A stretch of 16,831 bases of DNA from JBBPYR01 sp038199755 (GCA_038199755.1 JBBPYR010000043.1:1-16831); one strand, 5' to 3'. Positions 6,875-14,332 are shown, counted from the first letter of the stretch. Numbers and translations are program-made. The notes: a model not told the origin generated them from the sequence alone.

Positions 6875-7065
6875 CAACGGAAACACTCCAACCTTTGCTT
6901 ATTACAGTAGAGGAAACAATGCGGCTTATGCATCTTGGACGTACAAAAATCTACGCTCTTATTCGTCAAGAGGGCTTGCCGGTGCATCGTTTCGGGCGTC
7001 GCGTACTAGTAGACCCTGACGAGTTAAAAGGCTGGCTTACCATGCGCAGAGAACACGCTAGCTAA
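6871..7065 (+). CDS. xis: excisionase, HTH_17 family
   Basis: This encodes 64 residues and overlaps the rep stop codon (ATGA), so translation is coupled. The sequence is a full excisionase-type domain: L-I-T-V-E-E-T-M-R-L-M-H-L-G-R-T-K-I-Y-A-L-I as helix-turn-helix, then V-H-R-F-G-R-R-V-L-V-D as the wing, then P-D-E-L-K-G-W-L. Such proteins bind the attachment arms and direct the integrase to excise. It lies between rep and the integrase, as in pSAM2-type elements. A terminator separates it from int. Confidence 0.85.
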   Translation: MTTETLQPLLITVEETMRLMHLGRTKIYALIRQEGLPVHRFGRRVLVDPDELKGWLTMRREHAS

Positions 7066-7086
7066 ATAAACAATGTTGAGAGTGAG

Positions 7087-7118
7087 ACCGCTTGTCTTTT
7101 GCTAGACAGGCGGTTTTT
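7087..7118 (+). terminator. terminator between xis and int
   Basis: ACCGCTTGTC (7087-7096) pairs with GACAGGCGGT (7105-7114) through 10 pairs (one G-T), followed by five T (7114-7118). It would uncouple integrase expression from the rep-xis transcript, or let only part of the transcripts through. Confidence 0.75.
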
Positions 7119-7139
7119 CATTGCAAAGGAGATATCATC

Positions 7140-8321
7140 ATGGCAAAAAGAGGAAATGGTGCAGGCTCAATCTATCGGCGTAAATCAGACGGAAAGTGGG
7201 TCGGTAGTATCACACTGGAAGATGGTAAGCGGAAAGTATTCTACGGCAACACGCAGAAAGAGGTACAGAACAAAGTAAACGAAGCTCTTCATGAGCAACA
7301 ACGGGGTATGCTTGCAAGTGGGCCAAACGTTACCGTTCAAGAGTACCTTGAAAGTTGGCTTGATGACACTCATAAGCCTACTGTACGCCTGAGTACCTAC
7401 TTGAATTATCGCAAGCTATTAAAGAACTACCTTGTACCGGGGTTAGGAAAAGTCAAACTGCAAAAGCTTACCCCTCAACAAGTGCAAGCGTTCTACTCGA
7501 AAAAGATTAACGAGGGGCTTTCTCCAAAATCTGTAACAAATATTCATGGCGTTCTGCACAAGGCTTTAGACAACGCTGTGAAGTGGAACATGCTTTCGCG
7601 TAATGTATGTGATGCGGTGACGCCTCCTCGCGTTCCTCGCAAGGAATTAAACTTTTTGACTCAGGAACAAGCTCATACCTTGCTAAAGGAGGTCAAGGCT
7701 CATAAGTTAGAAGCTCTCCTAACTCTGGCAATCACAACGGGTATGCGGCGTGGCGAACTGCTAGCGTTACGTTGGCAAGATATCAACTTTGAAAACGGTA
7801 GCATTCAAGTAAAGCGTGCTGTTAGCTACATGAAAGAGTATGGGTACGTGGAGACTGAACCGAAGACAGCGAGAAGTAGACGCGAAATCATGCTCCCTAC
7901 TTTTGTGGTTGATATCCTCAAGCAGCACAGAGAACAGCAAAAAGAGCAACGGCGTACCATTGGAGGTGATTGGCTTGATAAAAACCTCGTGTTTACCAAC
8001 GCTACAGGTAACTTTTACAGCCCTAGTACCATGCTGAAAGTATTCAAGCGGTTCCTGGTTAGTATTGGCTTGCCGCATATGCGTTTTCACGATTTGCGAC
8101 ATAGTGCAGCAACAATTCTTCTTACCATGAAAGTACATCCAAAGGTAGTACAAGAGATTTTAGGGCATAGTCAAATTACTACCACAATGGATATCTATTC
8201 CCATGCTATGCCGTCTATGCAAGGTGACGCTACACAGCAATGGGATAGTGAATTTGGCAAGCCTATCAAGAAGCGCGGTCATAAGCGGGGTGGGAACAAC
8301 AGGCAAGAAAGTGAAAAGTAG
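7140..8321 (+). CDS. int: tyrosine recombinase (integrase)
   Basis: This encodes 393 residues. ATG 7140 has an AAGGAG site. The N-terminus (about 1-50, G-S-I-Y-R-R-K-S-D-G-K-W) is an AP2-like arm-binding domain. Residues 65-160 are a SAM-like core-binding domain (V-Q-E-Y-L-E-S-W-L). Residues 170-360 are the catalytic domain with R203 (T-G-M-R-R-G-E-L), K242, H317-x-x-R320 (F-H-D-L-R-H), H343 (L-G-H-S) and the nucleophile Y353 (D-I-Y-S-H). All catalytic residues are present, so it should be active. It would catalyse recombination between the tRNA-derived core at 8450-8472 and a chromosomal tRNA-Pro gene. A basic tail (K-K-R-G-H-K-R-G-G) ends the protein. Confidence 0.95.
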   Translation: MAKRGNGAGSIYRRKSDGKWVGSITLEDGKRKVFYGNTQKEVQNKVNEALHEQQRGMLASGPNVTVQEYLESWLDDTHKPTVRLSTYLNYRKLLKNYLVPGLGKVKLQKLTPQQVQAFYSKKINEGLSPKSVTNIHGVLHKALDNAVKWNMLSRNVCDAVTPPRVPRKELNFLTQEQAHTLLKEVKAHKLEALLTLAITTGMRRGELLALRWQDINFENGSIQVKRAVSYMKEYGYVETEPKTARSRREIMLPTFVVDILKQHREQQKEQRRTIGGDWLDKNLVFTNATGNFYSPSTMLKVFKRFLVSIGLPHMRFHDLRHSAATILLTMKVHPKVVQEILGHSQITTTMDIYSHAMPSMQGDATQQWDSEFGKPIKKRGHKRGGNNRQESEK

Positions 8322-8324
8322 CAC

Positions 8325-8345
8325 GTTGCTACACGGTTGCTACAC
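8325..8345. repeat. tandem repeat, candidate integrase arm sites (int side)
   Basis: GTTGCTACAC occurs at 8325-8334 and 8336-8345, an 11-bp period just after the int stop codon. Short tandem repeats close to the core are typical arm-type sites for AP2-like integrase N-termini. Confidence 0.55.
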
Positions 8346-8414
8346 TCTACAAATTTTGGAGATTAGAGAGGAGGATAGATAAACCCGTAAACCAAGCCAG
8401 GAAGCCACTTCATA

Positions 8415-8444
8415 CAAAAGGCCCGACTACAAGAGTCGGGCCTT
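8415..8444 (-). terminator. tRNA-type terminator reading leftwards
   Basis: AAGGCCCGACT (8418-8428) and AGTCGGGCCTT (8434-8444) pair perfectly around a 5-nt loop. Only the minus-strand reading has a following T-run (TTTT over 8416-8419). It therefore belongs functionally downstream of the tRNA-like 3' end at 8450, though it may also help to stop int transcripts. Confidence 0.7.
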
Positions 8445-8449
8445 CCTCA

Positions 8450-8472
8450 GTCGGGGTGAGAGGATTTGAACT
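8450..8472 (-). other. attachment core: 3' end of a tRNA-Pro-like gene
   Basis: On the minus strand the sequence is a T-loop (GTTCAAAT), the CCTCT strand of the T-stem, then CACCCCG plus A, ending at 8450. This matches the 3' end of bacterial tRNA-Pro (acceptor CGGGGTG/CACCCCG). The 5' strand of the T-stem and the rest of the tRNA are absent, as no matching acceptor strand lies upstream. It lies 128 nt past int, the usual place for an attP or att junction. Confidence 0.75.
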
Positions 8473-8583
8473 TCGCAGGGCGTCTTTTTGGCGTGGCTTT
8501 ACATGCGCTCATACGGCTTCTCAAGCCACTTCGTATTTTAGAGTTGTCCAATGGTGTTAGCTTATTTCTACTTGCGTCTAGTC

Positions 8584-8606
8584 GTTTTGCTCCCTGTTTT
8601 GCTCCC
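8584..8606. repeat. tandem repeat, candidate integrase arm sites (far side)
   Basis: GTTTTGCTCCC occurs at 8584-8594 and 8596-8606, a 12-bp period. It resembles the GTTGCTACAC pair across the core (shared TTGCT-x-C), and has the same orientation. It is therefore a candidate second arm of attP. It also resembles the tRNA-Pro anticodon arm (GGGAGCAA on the other strand), which may be coincidence. Confidence 0.5.
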
Positions 8607-8852
8607 CGCTATGTGTGGTGAGAGGTTGTAGAGCAGTGTATCTGATTATGTGAAATGATAATGGTTTGCTATCAAAAGATGCCAAAGGACAAACGCGAAA
8701 GAGCTTGTTTGTGAGTGTCCGTAGATGTCCTTTTCATGCTCAAACTACCTATCCTTTGTTCGCCAGAAACCGCCAATTTTTGTAGAAAGTTGTGGGTACT
8801 GCTACCTCTATTGCTACAGTGTTGGTAATTTTTTTCTGTGGTTTCTTTTGTT

Positions 8853-9077
8853 CTATGGTTTAGGACGCTTGAAACATAGCTCATTGTCGTTAGTTCCAGG
8901 CAGATAACCCATAGTGCTAATCAACTCCCATCCATCTGCACCAAGTTGGTTCAAAAAAGAAACCATGGTTATTTTCTTCCAGTCTTTTAACTCTTGTTCA
9001 TTGACGTATCGTGGCATAAAACGGCGGCTAAATCCGCCATGTTCACCTCTAACAACAAGATACTCCCATCTTTGCAT
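8853..9077 (-). CDS. DUF4177-like small protein
   Basis: This encodes 74 residues with a strong AGAAGGAG ribosome site. It begins M-Q-R-W-E-Y-L-V-V-R and has the central L-N-Q-L-G-A-D-G-W-E-L-I and terminal L-C-F-K-R-P. This is the signature of the small DUF4177 family (W-E-Y-x-V, then L-N-x-x-G-x-x-G-W-E-L-V, then a F-K-R-x end). Its molecular function is not known to me. It starts 23 nt after the methyltransferase-nuclease gene and is probably co-transcribed, so it may be an accessory of that system or merely carried along. Confidence 0.8.
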   Translation of the reverse strand: MQRWEYLVVRGEHGGFSRRFMPRYVNEQELKDWKKITMVSFLNQLGADGWELISTMGYLPGTNDNELCFKRPKP

Positions 9078-9100
9078 AAAGTACTCCTTCTTGAAACAGG

Positions 9101-9772
9101 TTAATCAATCGGCTCCACGTCAAACAAGTCTGTTTGCACCACATCACTACTGCGGCCTGCTCTTTGTGCCTGCTTGAATGTGCCATACTGCGGCGGCATC
9201 TTTATCCCTGCTCTTCTGGTCTTGTCTAGTAGCTCACCGACAGTGATGATCTGGATAGCAGGATAATCCTCGTTCCATCCCGTTGAATGATAATATCCAG
9301 CGGTTAACGCCTCTTTGGTCATCTCTTTGGATGGCTCTTCTAATGTGAGGAACACGCCGATGGCAGCACTCTCGCGCTTGACCGTTCCGACTAAATCACG
9401 GATATCGCCTGATTTCACATGCCCTGACTTGACCTGGACAAGCACCCTTTTCGGCTTGCCTGTGTTGTCATCTATGAAGGTGATAACACCGTCAATTCCT
9501 TTGTCACTGCCCTTCTTGCCAACCTTGCTTCCCTCCTGGCCTCCAAGTGGTTTCGCTCGGATAAGCGATAATGCCCACCATTGGAACTGGTAACGATCAT
9601 CCTGAGCAAGCTGCTTCGCTGCTCCGTAATCAGTTGGCTCTCCCACTACCTTAAATTGAACGCCTGGAAACATTGCCTCAAGGCGGTATTTCTGTAGGGC
9701 TATGCTGAGGTGAGTGATGTCTATTCCTATCCATTTGCGCTCTAGCTTTTGTGCGGCGGCTATTGCGGTGCC
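9101..9772 (-). CDS. methyltransferase-nuclease fusion, 3' exon
   Basis: These 224 codons (223 residues and the stop) continue the gene whose 5' exon is at 12297-13310. The exon opens with G-T-A-I-A-A-A-Q-K-L-x-R-K-W-I-G-I-D, the rest of SAM-binding motif I and the following strand. The remainder (about 70-190 of the exon) is an Mrr-like PD-(D/E)XK nuclease: D-K-G-I-D-G-V, then V-L-V-Q-V-K-S-G (catalytic D and Q-x-K), then D-I-R-D-L-V-G-T-V-K-R and G-V-F-L-T-L-E-E-P. Fusing modification and cleavage in one chain suggests a restriction-modification or defence enzyme. The frame can also be read back into the intron, which is not meaningful. The exact splice point is uncertain by a few nt. Confidence 0.8.
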   Translation of the reverse strand, partial: GTAIAAAQKLERKWIGIDITHLSIALQKYRLEAMFPGVQFKVVGEPTDYGAAKQLAQDDRYQFQWWALSLIRAKPLGGQEGSKVGKKGSDKGIDGVITFIDDNTGKPKRVLVQVKSGHVKSGDIRDLVGTVKRESAAIGVFLTLEEPSKEMTKEALTAGYYHSTGWNEDYPAIQIITVGELLDKTRRAGIKMPPQYGTFKQAQRAGRSSDVVQTDLFDVEPID

Positions 9773-9825
9773 GCAGGGTAGGAAGCGTGCTTCCGATTGC
9801 TCGGATAGCACGGCATCCCCCCACC

Positions 9826-9859
9826 GAACCGGACGTAATTGTTTCCAATTATCCGGCTC
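9826..9859 (-). ncRNA. group II intron domain V
   Basis: This 34-nt hairpin starts GAGCCGGAT, has a GAAA tetraloop, and closes with ACGTCCGGTTC. This is the conserved catalytic domain V of group II introns. It lies 17 nt after the maturase stop and is followed by a domain VI-like hairpin at about 9785-9820. Confidence 0.9.
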
Positions 9860-9876
9860 TCCATAGACGCTCTCTT

Positions 9877-11706
9877 TCACTGTAGTCCCTCTGGAGGGGG
9901 AAGTTTCCCCGCTGTGAGCAAACGATGACAGCGTTTGCAGAGAACCAGCGTCTTTCTCTGCCTGGCAATCATGATCTTTTGCCACAATTGTTTTCCCGAC
10001 TGGATACTTTTCAGGCCACGAACGTGATGGACTTCGAACGGCCCCATTTTCGTTTTGCAGTACTCACATTGGCTGGCGTTCAAACGCCGGATGAGTTCCG
10101 ACTTTGTCAGCGTGTACTGCGCCACCTTCGCTACCTTATCCACTGACGCCAGTCCTTCCTGCGGGCGTCTCCACGTTTTGAGTCTGAACAGTTTCAGGGT
10201 ACGCTCTTCGCCTTTCACCCGGTAATGGATGCCGTAACTTCCATCTTCGAGCTTCAGGCTTTGCGCAACCTGCTTGACGGACGTTTTGCGTTTGGCGGCT
10301 ACTGTTTTGAAGAGGCTCACCTGCCAGAGTCGGTAGAGTTTGCTGATTCTTCCTTTGACGTTGTAGGCCAGCGCATAATAGTTCGCTAATCCTCGTAGCT
10401 CGGCATTGTAGGCTAGGATGATTTCCGTTTCGCTTCGGTTCAGCAAGAGGGAACGATGAAGTGCTGTGAACCTCTGGTAGTTGCCATACCTCTTGGCGGT
10501 ACAGAATGTGGCAAAGCGCCCTGCTGGAACGTGGAGCTGCATCTGTTGGGCAACACTTCTCATCCGTGTATGGCGTCCCCCGCGCTTGATTTTGATGAGT
10601 TTGCGTCCCGAATGCGTGGCTATCCGATATCCAAGAAAGTGGGTTCCTTTGCTTGCATGAACCAGATGCGATTTCTCTTCGGCGACCGTCAGTTTCAGGG
10701 TGGTTGTCAAAAACGTGATAACCTGGCCCATGATGACCTGTGCTTCGGCTTTTGAGCCGATGACGCCGATCACCAAGTCGTCTGCATAGCGACAGTATTT
10801 GAGGCGTTTGAAATGCGGGTCAAATGGGTCTCCTGCTGGCAGGGTTTGCCTCACGCTTTCGAGTTCAGCAATCTCCCTTTTGGCCGTTGCACGGTCTTTC
10901 GTTTCTGCATCCACCTGTTTTCTGATCTTGCCGATGCGGTGGCTGTAGTGGCTGTAGCGCGGGTCTGGTCGTCGTTTCTTTCCTTCTTGAAACTCGTGCT
11001 TCAGATCGTGCATGAAGATGTCGAGTTCATGCAGGTAGATGTTGGAAAGCATCGGCGAACAGATTCCCCCCTGCGGGGAACCGCTATACGTCCTGTAGAA
11101 CTTCCAGTCCTCCAGATAGCCAGCTTGGAGCATCTGTTTGATGAGGGCGAGGAAGCGTTTATCCGCAATTTTCTTGGCGAGCAGGGTCATGAGCACCTCA
11201 TGATTCATACTGTCGAAAAAACTGTGGATATCGACGGTCACTATCCAGCACATGCCGTCCCACGTGTCGTCAATCTGTTGCAGAGCGGTGTGCGTTGAAC
11301 GCGCTGGGCGGAAGCCATGAGAGTCTTCGGAGAAGAGCGGCTCATAGATGTGTTCCAGCAAGATGCGCACGACTTCCTGCACCAGTTTGTCGTCCCCAGT
11401 GGGAAGGCCCAGAGGCCTTTTCTTGCCGTTGGCTTTGGGGATAGACACCCGTCTGGTCGGTTTGGGTCGGTATGTTCCCTTGCGCAATTGCTCTTTGAGC
11501 GTTGCGACTCGTTCGTTGGAGAAGCCATCTAAGGTATTGCTGTTGACGCCTTTGGTCACTGCGCCTGCATTGGCGTAGATACGGGCGTACGCCTCAAACC
11601 AGAGAAAGTCCTCTTCCATCAAACGGAACAGACCATTGATGTGCTTCCCTTCTTGAGAGATGTGTCCGAGGGACTCTAATCGCTTCATCACGGTATCGGG
11701 TAGCAT
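9877..11706 (-). CDS. ltrA: group II intron reverse transcriptase/maturase with HNH domain
   Basis: This encodes 609 residues. ATG 11706 is chosen (GAGGG upstream); GTG 11712 is the alternative. The RT domain has its first catalytic Asp in V-D-I-H-S-F-F-D (D159), G-S-P-Q-G-G-I-C-S-P-M-L-S-N-I-Y, and the active-site Y-A-D-D (307-310). A maturase (X) domain follows at about 380-500 (Y-N-A-E-L-R-G-L-A-N-Y-Y). The C-terminal endonuclease is HNH type: C547-x2-C550, H560-H561, then C590-x2-C593-H594. The protein aids splicing of its own intron and drives retrohoming into DNA target sites. All motifs are intact, so mobility is plausible. A long insertion between RT motifs (residues about 235-300, basic and charged) lies just before Y-A-D-D. 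Confidence 0.95.
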   Translation of the reverse strand: MLPDTVMKRLESLGHISQEGKHINGLFRLMEEDFLWFEAYARIYANAGAVTKGVNSNTLDGFSNERVATLKEQLRKGTYRPKPTRRVSIPKANGKKRPLGLPTGDDKLVQEVVRILLEHIYEPLFSEDSHGFRPARSTHTALQQIDDTWDGMCWIVTVDIHSFFDSMNHEVLMTLLAKKIADKRFLALIKQMLQAGYLEDWKFYRTYSGSPQGGICSPMLSNIYLHELDIFMHDLKHEFQEGKKRRPDPRYSHYSHRIGKIRKQVDAETKDRATAKREIAELESVRQTLPAGDPFDPHFKRLKYCRYADDLVIGVIGSKAEAQVIMGQVITFLTTTLKLTVAEEKSHLVHASKGTHFLGYRIATHSGRKLIKIKRGGRHTRMRSVAQQMQLHVPAGRFATFCTAKRYGNYQRFTALHRSLLLNRSETEIILAYNAELRGLANYYALAYNVKGRISKLYRLWQVSLFKTVAAKRKTSVKQVAQSLKLEDGSYGIHYRVKGEERTLKLFRLKTWRRPQEGLASVDKVAKVAQYTLTKSELIRRLNASQCEYCKTKMGPFEVHHVRGLKSIQSGKQLWQKIMIARQRKTLVLCKRCHRLLTAGKLPPPEGLQ

Positions 11707-12296
11707 CAGCACGCCCTCGCTTTCGGGTTCTTAGAGTCCAATGGTCTACTGCCTTCCTTCCTCCCAGATAGCGGGGCGTTCGTCCTCATTACTGCGGACT
11801 TCTTCCCATACCGGTTCTCCTGCCTTGAGGAGACTGCGGAACCCATTACAGGCCCACCTTGAGTAATACGAAGGCTCCGTTACCATGCAGGTGTTGCCAC
11901 CTGTTTAGGCAATCCCGCGTTTACAACAGGTCAAGATGCGGCATACGTAGACACCCCGTTCGTCCCTTGACCTCTCTTGATGGAGAGTCCGCCGTTGCGA
12001 GTGGATAATCAGGCAGGCTGTGGTTACCTGATTACGCGACGGGACAGCGTTGATACCCATCTTCCGCTGCCAGATTCTGTCATACCTCGGTGGACTGGGA
12101 TTCAAGCAGTTTAGCCTTTGCCGTATATGCCTTGCGCGAACCACTCAAAGGATGATGGTTACCTCCTACGTGGCTTTTCTCTCATGTGATGGTCGCCCTG
12201 CCTTTTCAGGCGTCGGGGTGAGAGAGGTACGCACGAAACAATCCACTAGTTCCGGTGGCTTTCGCCACACTTGAGACTGCCGCCGACGCGGCACAA

Positions 12297-13310
12297 GCAG
12301 CCGCAAAAGGGGTCAAGTATGATGTCTCCTGCATTGCTACTCGCATTGATAATACGCTCTAGCAATGTTAGTGGTTTTTGGGTTGGGTAGCCTAGACGCT
12401 CATTACTATTAATGCCTCTTAACATTTCAATATCATCCCACCAATCTTGTAGAGAAGTACCTTTGCTTTCGTCAAGATATCGTTTCATATAGGGACGCCC
12501 TGAAGTAGAATACACTAATCTGCCTTCACTTTCCATTTGTTCCATTTTTGCGCGGCTATATGCCCAATAACGTCCCAATGGTGGAGTAAAGCCTTTCCAT
12601 ATATATGATGTATCCCCTCCTGGTTTAGCGGCTGTTAAATCGGCTTTGTTATATAACCTTCCCGTTCCTTCTTCAACGTTTCGGTACCACCCTTCCTTCG
12701 TTTTGTCTGATAGCGGTGTATAGATGGGGTTCCACGTCCATTCATTTCCACGAGTGTAAAACAATATTACATCATGAATACGCCCATATCTCTTTCCCCC
12801 TTGTTTTGTATCATTATGGGCATCAGATCGTTTCCACACAATCTCATTTCTAAAGTTTTGTGGCTCAAAAATGCTATCTAGGACAATTTTCAGATAATGG
12901 CTTGCTGTAGGGTCACAGTGAAGGTAAAGACTTCCAGTTGGTTTGAGAACGCGATGCAATTCCACTAGTCGAGCTGCCATCATTACAAGATAGGCCATCA
13001 TCTGATTGGCACCAATAAAGTCGCGTAAAGCTGCCACCATGCGAGAGATGGTATCAGGAGATTGGGTGACGAGTTCATGATAAGTCTGCTCTGCAATATG
13101 GTTCCAGTGCCAAGTGTCTTCAAAAGCGGTGATTTGTGCCTCGCTGTCGGTGCCGCTTTCATCCTTAAAGAGCACGTTGTAGTTCCGATTGGAATTAAAT
13201 GGCGGGTCCAGGTAGATGAGGTCTACACTCTCGCTGGCAATATAATCGCGCAATACTTTCAGGTTATCACCGTAGAAGAGGGTGTTTTGGGTGATTGGCT
13301 GTGGACTCAT
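12297..13310 (-). CDS. DNA methyltransferase-nuclease fusion, 5' exon
   Basis: These 338 codons encode most of a beta-class N6-adenine/N4-cytosine DNA methyltransferase. ATG 13310 has GAGGA 9 nt upstream; GTG 13325 is the alternative. Catalytic motif IV is D35-P-P-F38 (L-I-Y-L-D-P-P-F-N-S). The mid region (about 140-300) is the target-recognition part, with H-D-V-I-L-F-Y, W-K-G-F-T-P-P and D-W-W-D-D-I. Then Y-P-T-Q-K-P precedes motif I. The exon ends exactly after I-L-D-P-F-C-G-C338; G-T-A continues in the 3' exon. Read through into the intron, the frame stops at 12246, giving a truncated protein lacking the rest of the SAM pocket and the nuclease. Function depends on splicing or on a trans-acting partner. 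Confidence 0.85.
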
Positions 13311-13360
13311 AACGACATTCCTCACGATCCATACGAACTTGCTGTTGTTCTATTGGGCTC

Positions 13361-13369
13361 ATCATAACA
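13361..13369 (-). promoter_or_regulatory. possible extended -10 for the methyltransferase gene
   Basis: On the minus strand TGTTATGAT is an extended -10-like element, about 50 nt upstream of the start codon at 13310. No clear -35 is seen. This is tentative. Confidence 0.35.
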
Positions 13370-13407
13370 TAGAAATGTGTCTGTGGCTATTGGCAGAAAA
13401 TAATGGC

Positions 13408-13436
13408 TTGCCATTACTGAAGGAATTGGGTACAAT
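13408..13436 (+). promoter_or_regulatory. promoter of the GntR-type gene
   Basis: TTGCCA (13408-13413), a 17-nt spacer, and TACAAT (13431-13436) form a good sigma-70-type promoter upstream of the GntR gene. The shared operator motif at 13451-13465 lies just downstream of the expected start site. Confidence 0.6.
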
Positions 13437-13450
13437 CATATCATTCTTAT

Positions 13451-13465
13451 TTAGTCTAGATCAAT
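13451..13465. promoter_or_regulatory. candidate GntR operator, copy 1
   Basis: TTAGTCTAGATCAAT differs from the copy at 15254-15268 in one base. It contains the palindrome TCTAGA. Its position between promoter and gene suggests autoregulation. Confidence 0.6.
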
Positions 13466-13484
13466 TGGTTTCGTTTATCGGTCA

Positions 13485-14267
13485 ATGATGACCACTAAAA
13501 AGTGTAGGTATGAGATGTCACCTGATACAAAAATGGATGTGATTGCAGATGCGTTTCGACAGCGCATTCTTGATGGCGAGTTTGGGACTGCTGGTAGAAT
13601 GCCGTCGTTGCGGCTGCTGGCTGAGGAATATGGGACAACACATGAGACGATGAATAAGGTCGTGCAGCTGCTTCAAGCGGATGGCCTGTTGTTCTCTAAG
13701 GGGCGTGCAGGTGTCTTTGTCAATAAACCTCGTACTCGTGTTCCTGGTATCACGGCTAGGTTCGATCTGTTTCTGCAAGAGCAAGGATTGTCTCCTTTAG
13801 AAGAGAATATTGGTGAGCCGTCTGTGGTATCCGCTCCTGCTGATGTTGCTAGAGTTCTTGGTCTTGACGAGGGTGCGGAAGTCATCAGGCGGTTACGTCG
13901 GCAAGGAACGACCACAACTCCCTATCGTCTGGCTGAAAACTACTATCCTCTCACACTGGCTGGTGGTCACATTCTGGAAAGTATGAAAGCTGATGCCCGT
14001 TTGGATGTCTTACTCGCAATCAAAGAAGTTCATGGGAAGGTTATCAAACGGGTTCATGAGGATGTGATAGGCCGTTTACCAACTTCTCACGAGCAAGAGC
14101 TATTAAAGATTGTTCGCAATACTCCTGTCCTGGAAGTCCAGCGCACAAATTATGCAGAAGACGACGATAAGACGGTTCTTATGTTCAATCGCATTCTCTT
14201 TGTTGCAAGCTACTTTGTGCTTTCGTATGAGTATACGACTCCGCTCTGGACTGGCAAAAAAAGCTAA
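13485..14267 (+). CDS. GntR/HutC-type transcription regulator
   Basis: This encodes 260 residues if started at ATG 13485; ATG 13515, 10 codons in, has an AGGT site 7-8 nt upstream and may be the real start. The N-terminal winged helix (about 18-78) is GntR type: I-A-D-A-F-R-Q-R-I-L-D-G, then M-P-S-L-R-L-L-A-E-E-Y-G-T-T-H-E-T, then L-L-Q-A-D-G-L-L. The rest resembles a UTRA effector-binding domain (V-I-R-R-L-R-R-Q, R-L-A-E-N-Y-Y-P, then P-V-L-E-V-Q-R-T-N-Y). In pSAM2-type elements a GntR-family repressor (KorSA) controls replication and transfer, so a similar role is inferred. It converges with the HTH-GNAT gene at a terminator. Confidence 0.85.
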   Translation: MMTTKKCRYEMSPDTKMDVIADAFRQRILDGEFGTAGRMPSLRLLAEEYGTTHETMNKVVQLLQADGLLFSKGRAGVFVNKPRTRVPGITARFDLFLQEQGLSPLEENIGEPSVVSAPADVARVLGLDEGAEVIRRLRRQGTTTTPYRLAENYYPLTLAGGHILESMKADARLDVLLAIKEVHGKVIKRVHEDVIGRLPTSHEQELLKIVRNTPVLEVQRTNYAEDDDKTVLMFNRILFVASYFVLSYEYTTPLWTGKKS

Positions 14268-14298
14268 TATGTTGCTTGTGCTTCTATTAGCAAGCTAC

Positions 14299-14330
14299 TA
14301 GAGGGGATGGCTTCTCTATCCCCTCTATTT
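14299..14330. terminator. terminator between convergent genes
   Basis: TAGAGGGGAT (14299-14308) pairs perfectly with ATCCCCTCTA (14318-14327), followed by a T-rich tract. A further inverted repeat, GCTAATA (14263-14269) / TATTAGC (14285-14291), overlaps the end of the GntR gene. It ends 3 nt before the stop codon of the minus-strand HTH-GNAT gene. Confidence 0.7.
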
Positions 14331-14332
14331 CT

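Larger units (their letters stand above)
8322..8852. other. attachment region without genes
   Basis: This 531-nt stretch holds the tRNA-like core, a terminator and two pairs of tandem repeats, listed separately. AAGCCACTTC also occurs at 8402-8411 and 8523-8532, one copy on each side of the core. The short frame at 8672-8884 on the minus strand overlaps the DUF4177-like gene and shows no protein character. Confidence 0.6.
9773..12296 (-). mobile_element. group II intron interrupting the methyltransferase gene
   Basis: About 2524 nt lie between the two exons. The 5' part (12296 to about 11712) is the ribozyme domain I-III region. It starts TTGTGCCGC and has a GCAGTC segment and a GNRA hairpin (GTGGC-GAAA-GCCAC), as in other bacterial group II introns. 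The maturase gene sits in domain IV, domain V is at 9826-9859, and a domain VI-like hairpin with a bulged A follows. The ends share CTGC with the exon, so the boundary has a 4-nt ambiguity. The start is not a clean GUGYG, and the 3' consensus AY would fall at CTAC, 5 nt before the frame-based end. The intron is in the sense orientation of the host gene, so splicing could restore it. Confidence 0.85.

Noticed and set aside
8440..8560. A complete tRNA gene at the att core
   Set aside because: The minus-strand sequence upstream has no matching acceptor strand, D-arm or anticodon arm; only the 3' end is tRNA-like.
8672..8884. Minus-strand ORF of 70 codons
   Set aside because: It overlaps the DUF4177-like gene and has neither a family signature nor a ribosome site.
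9773..9985. Start of the nuclease protein at 9985 as a stand-alone gene
   Set aside because: That stretch is intron (domain V/VI and the maturase end) that happens to be open; no ribosome site suggests independent translation.
12212..12224. GTCGGGGTGAGAG, a 13-nt match to the att core, as a second attachment site
   Set aside because: It lies inside the group II intron's 5' ribozyme region, lacks the T-loop part of the core, and has no flanking arm repeats.
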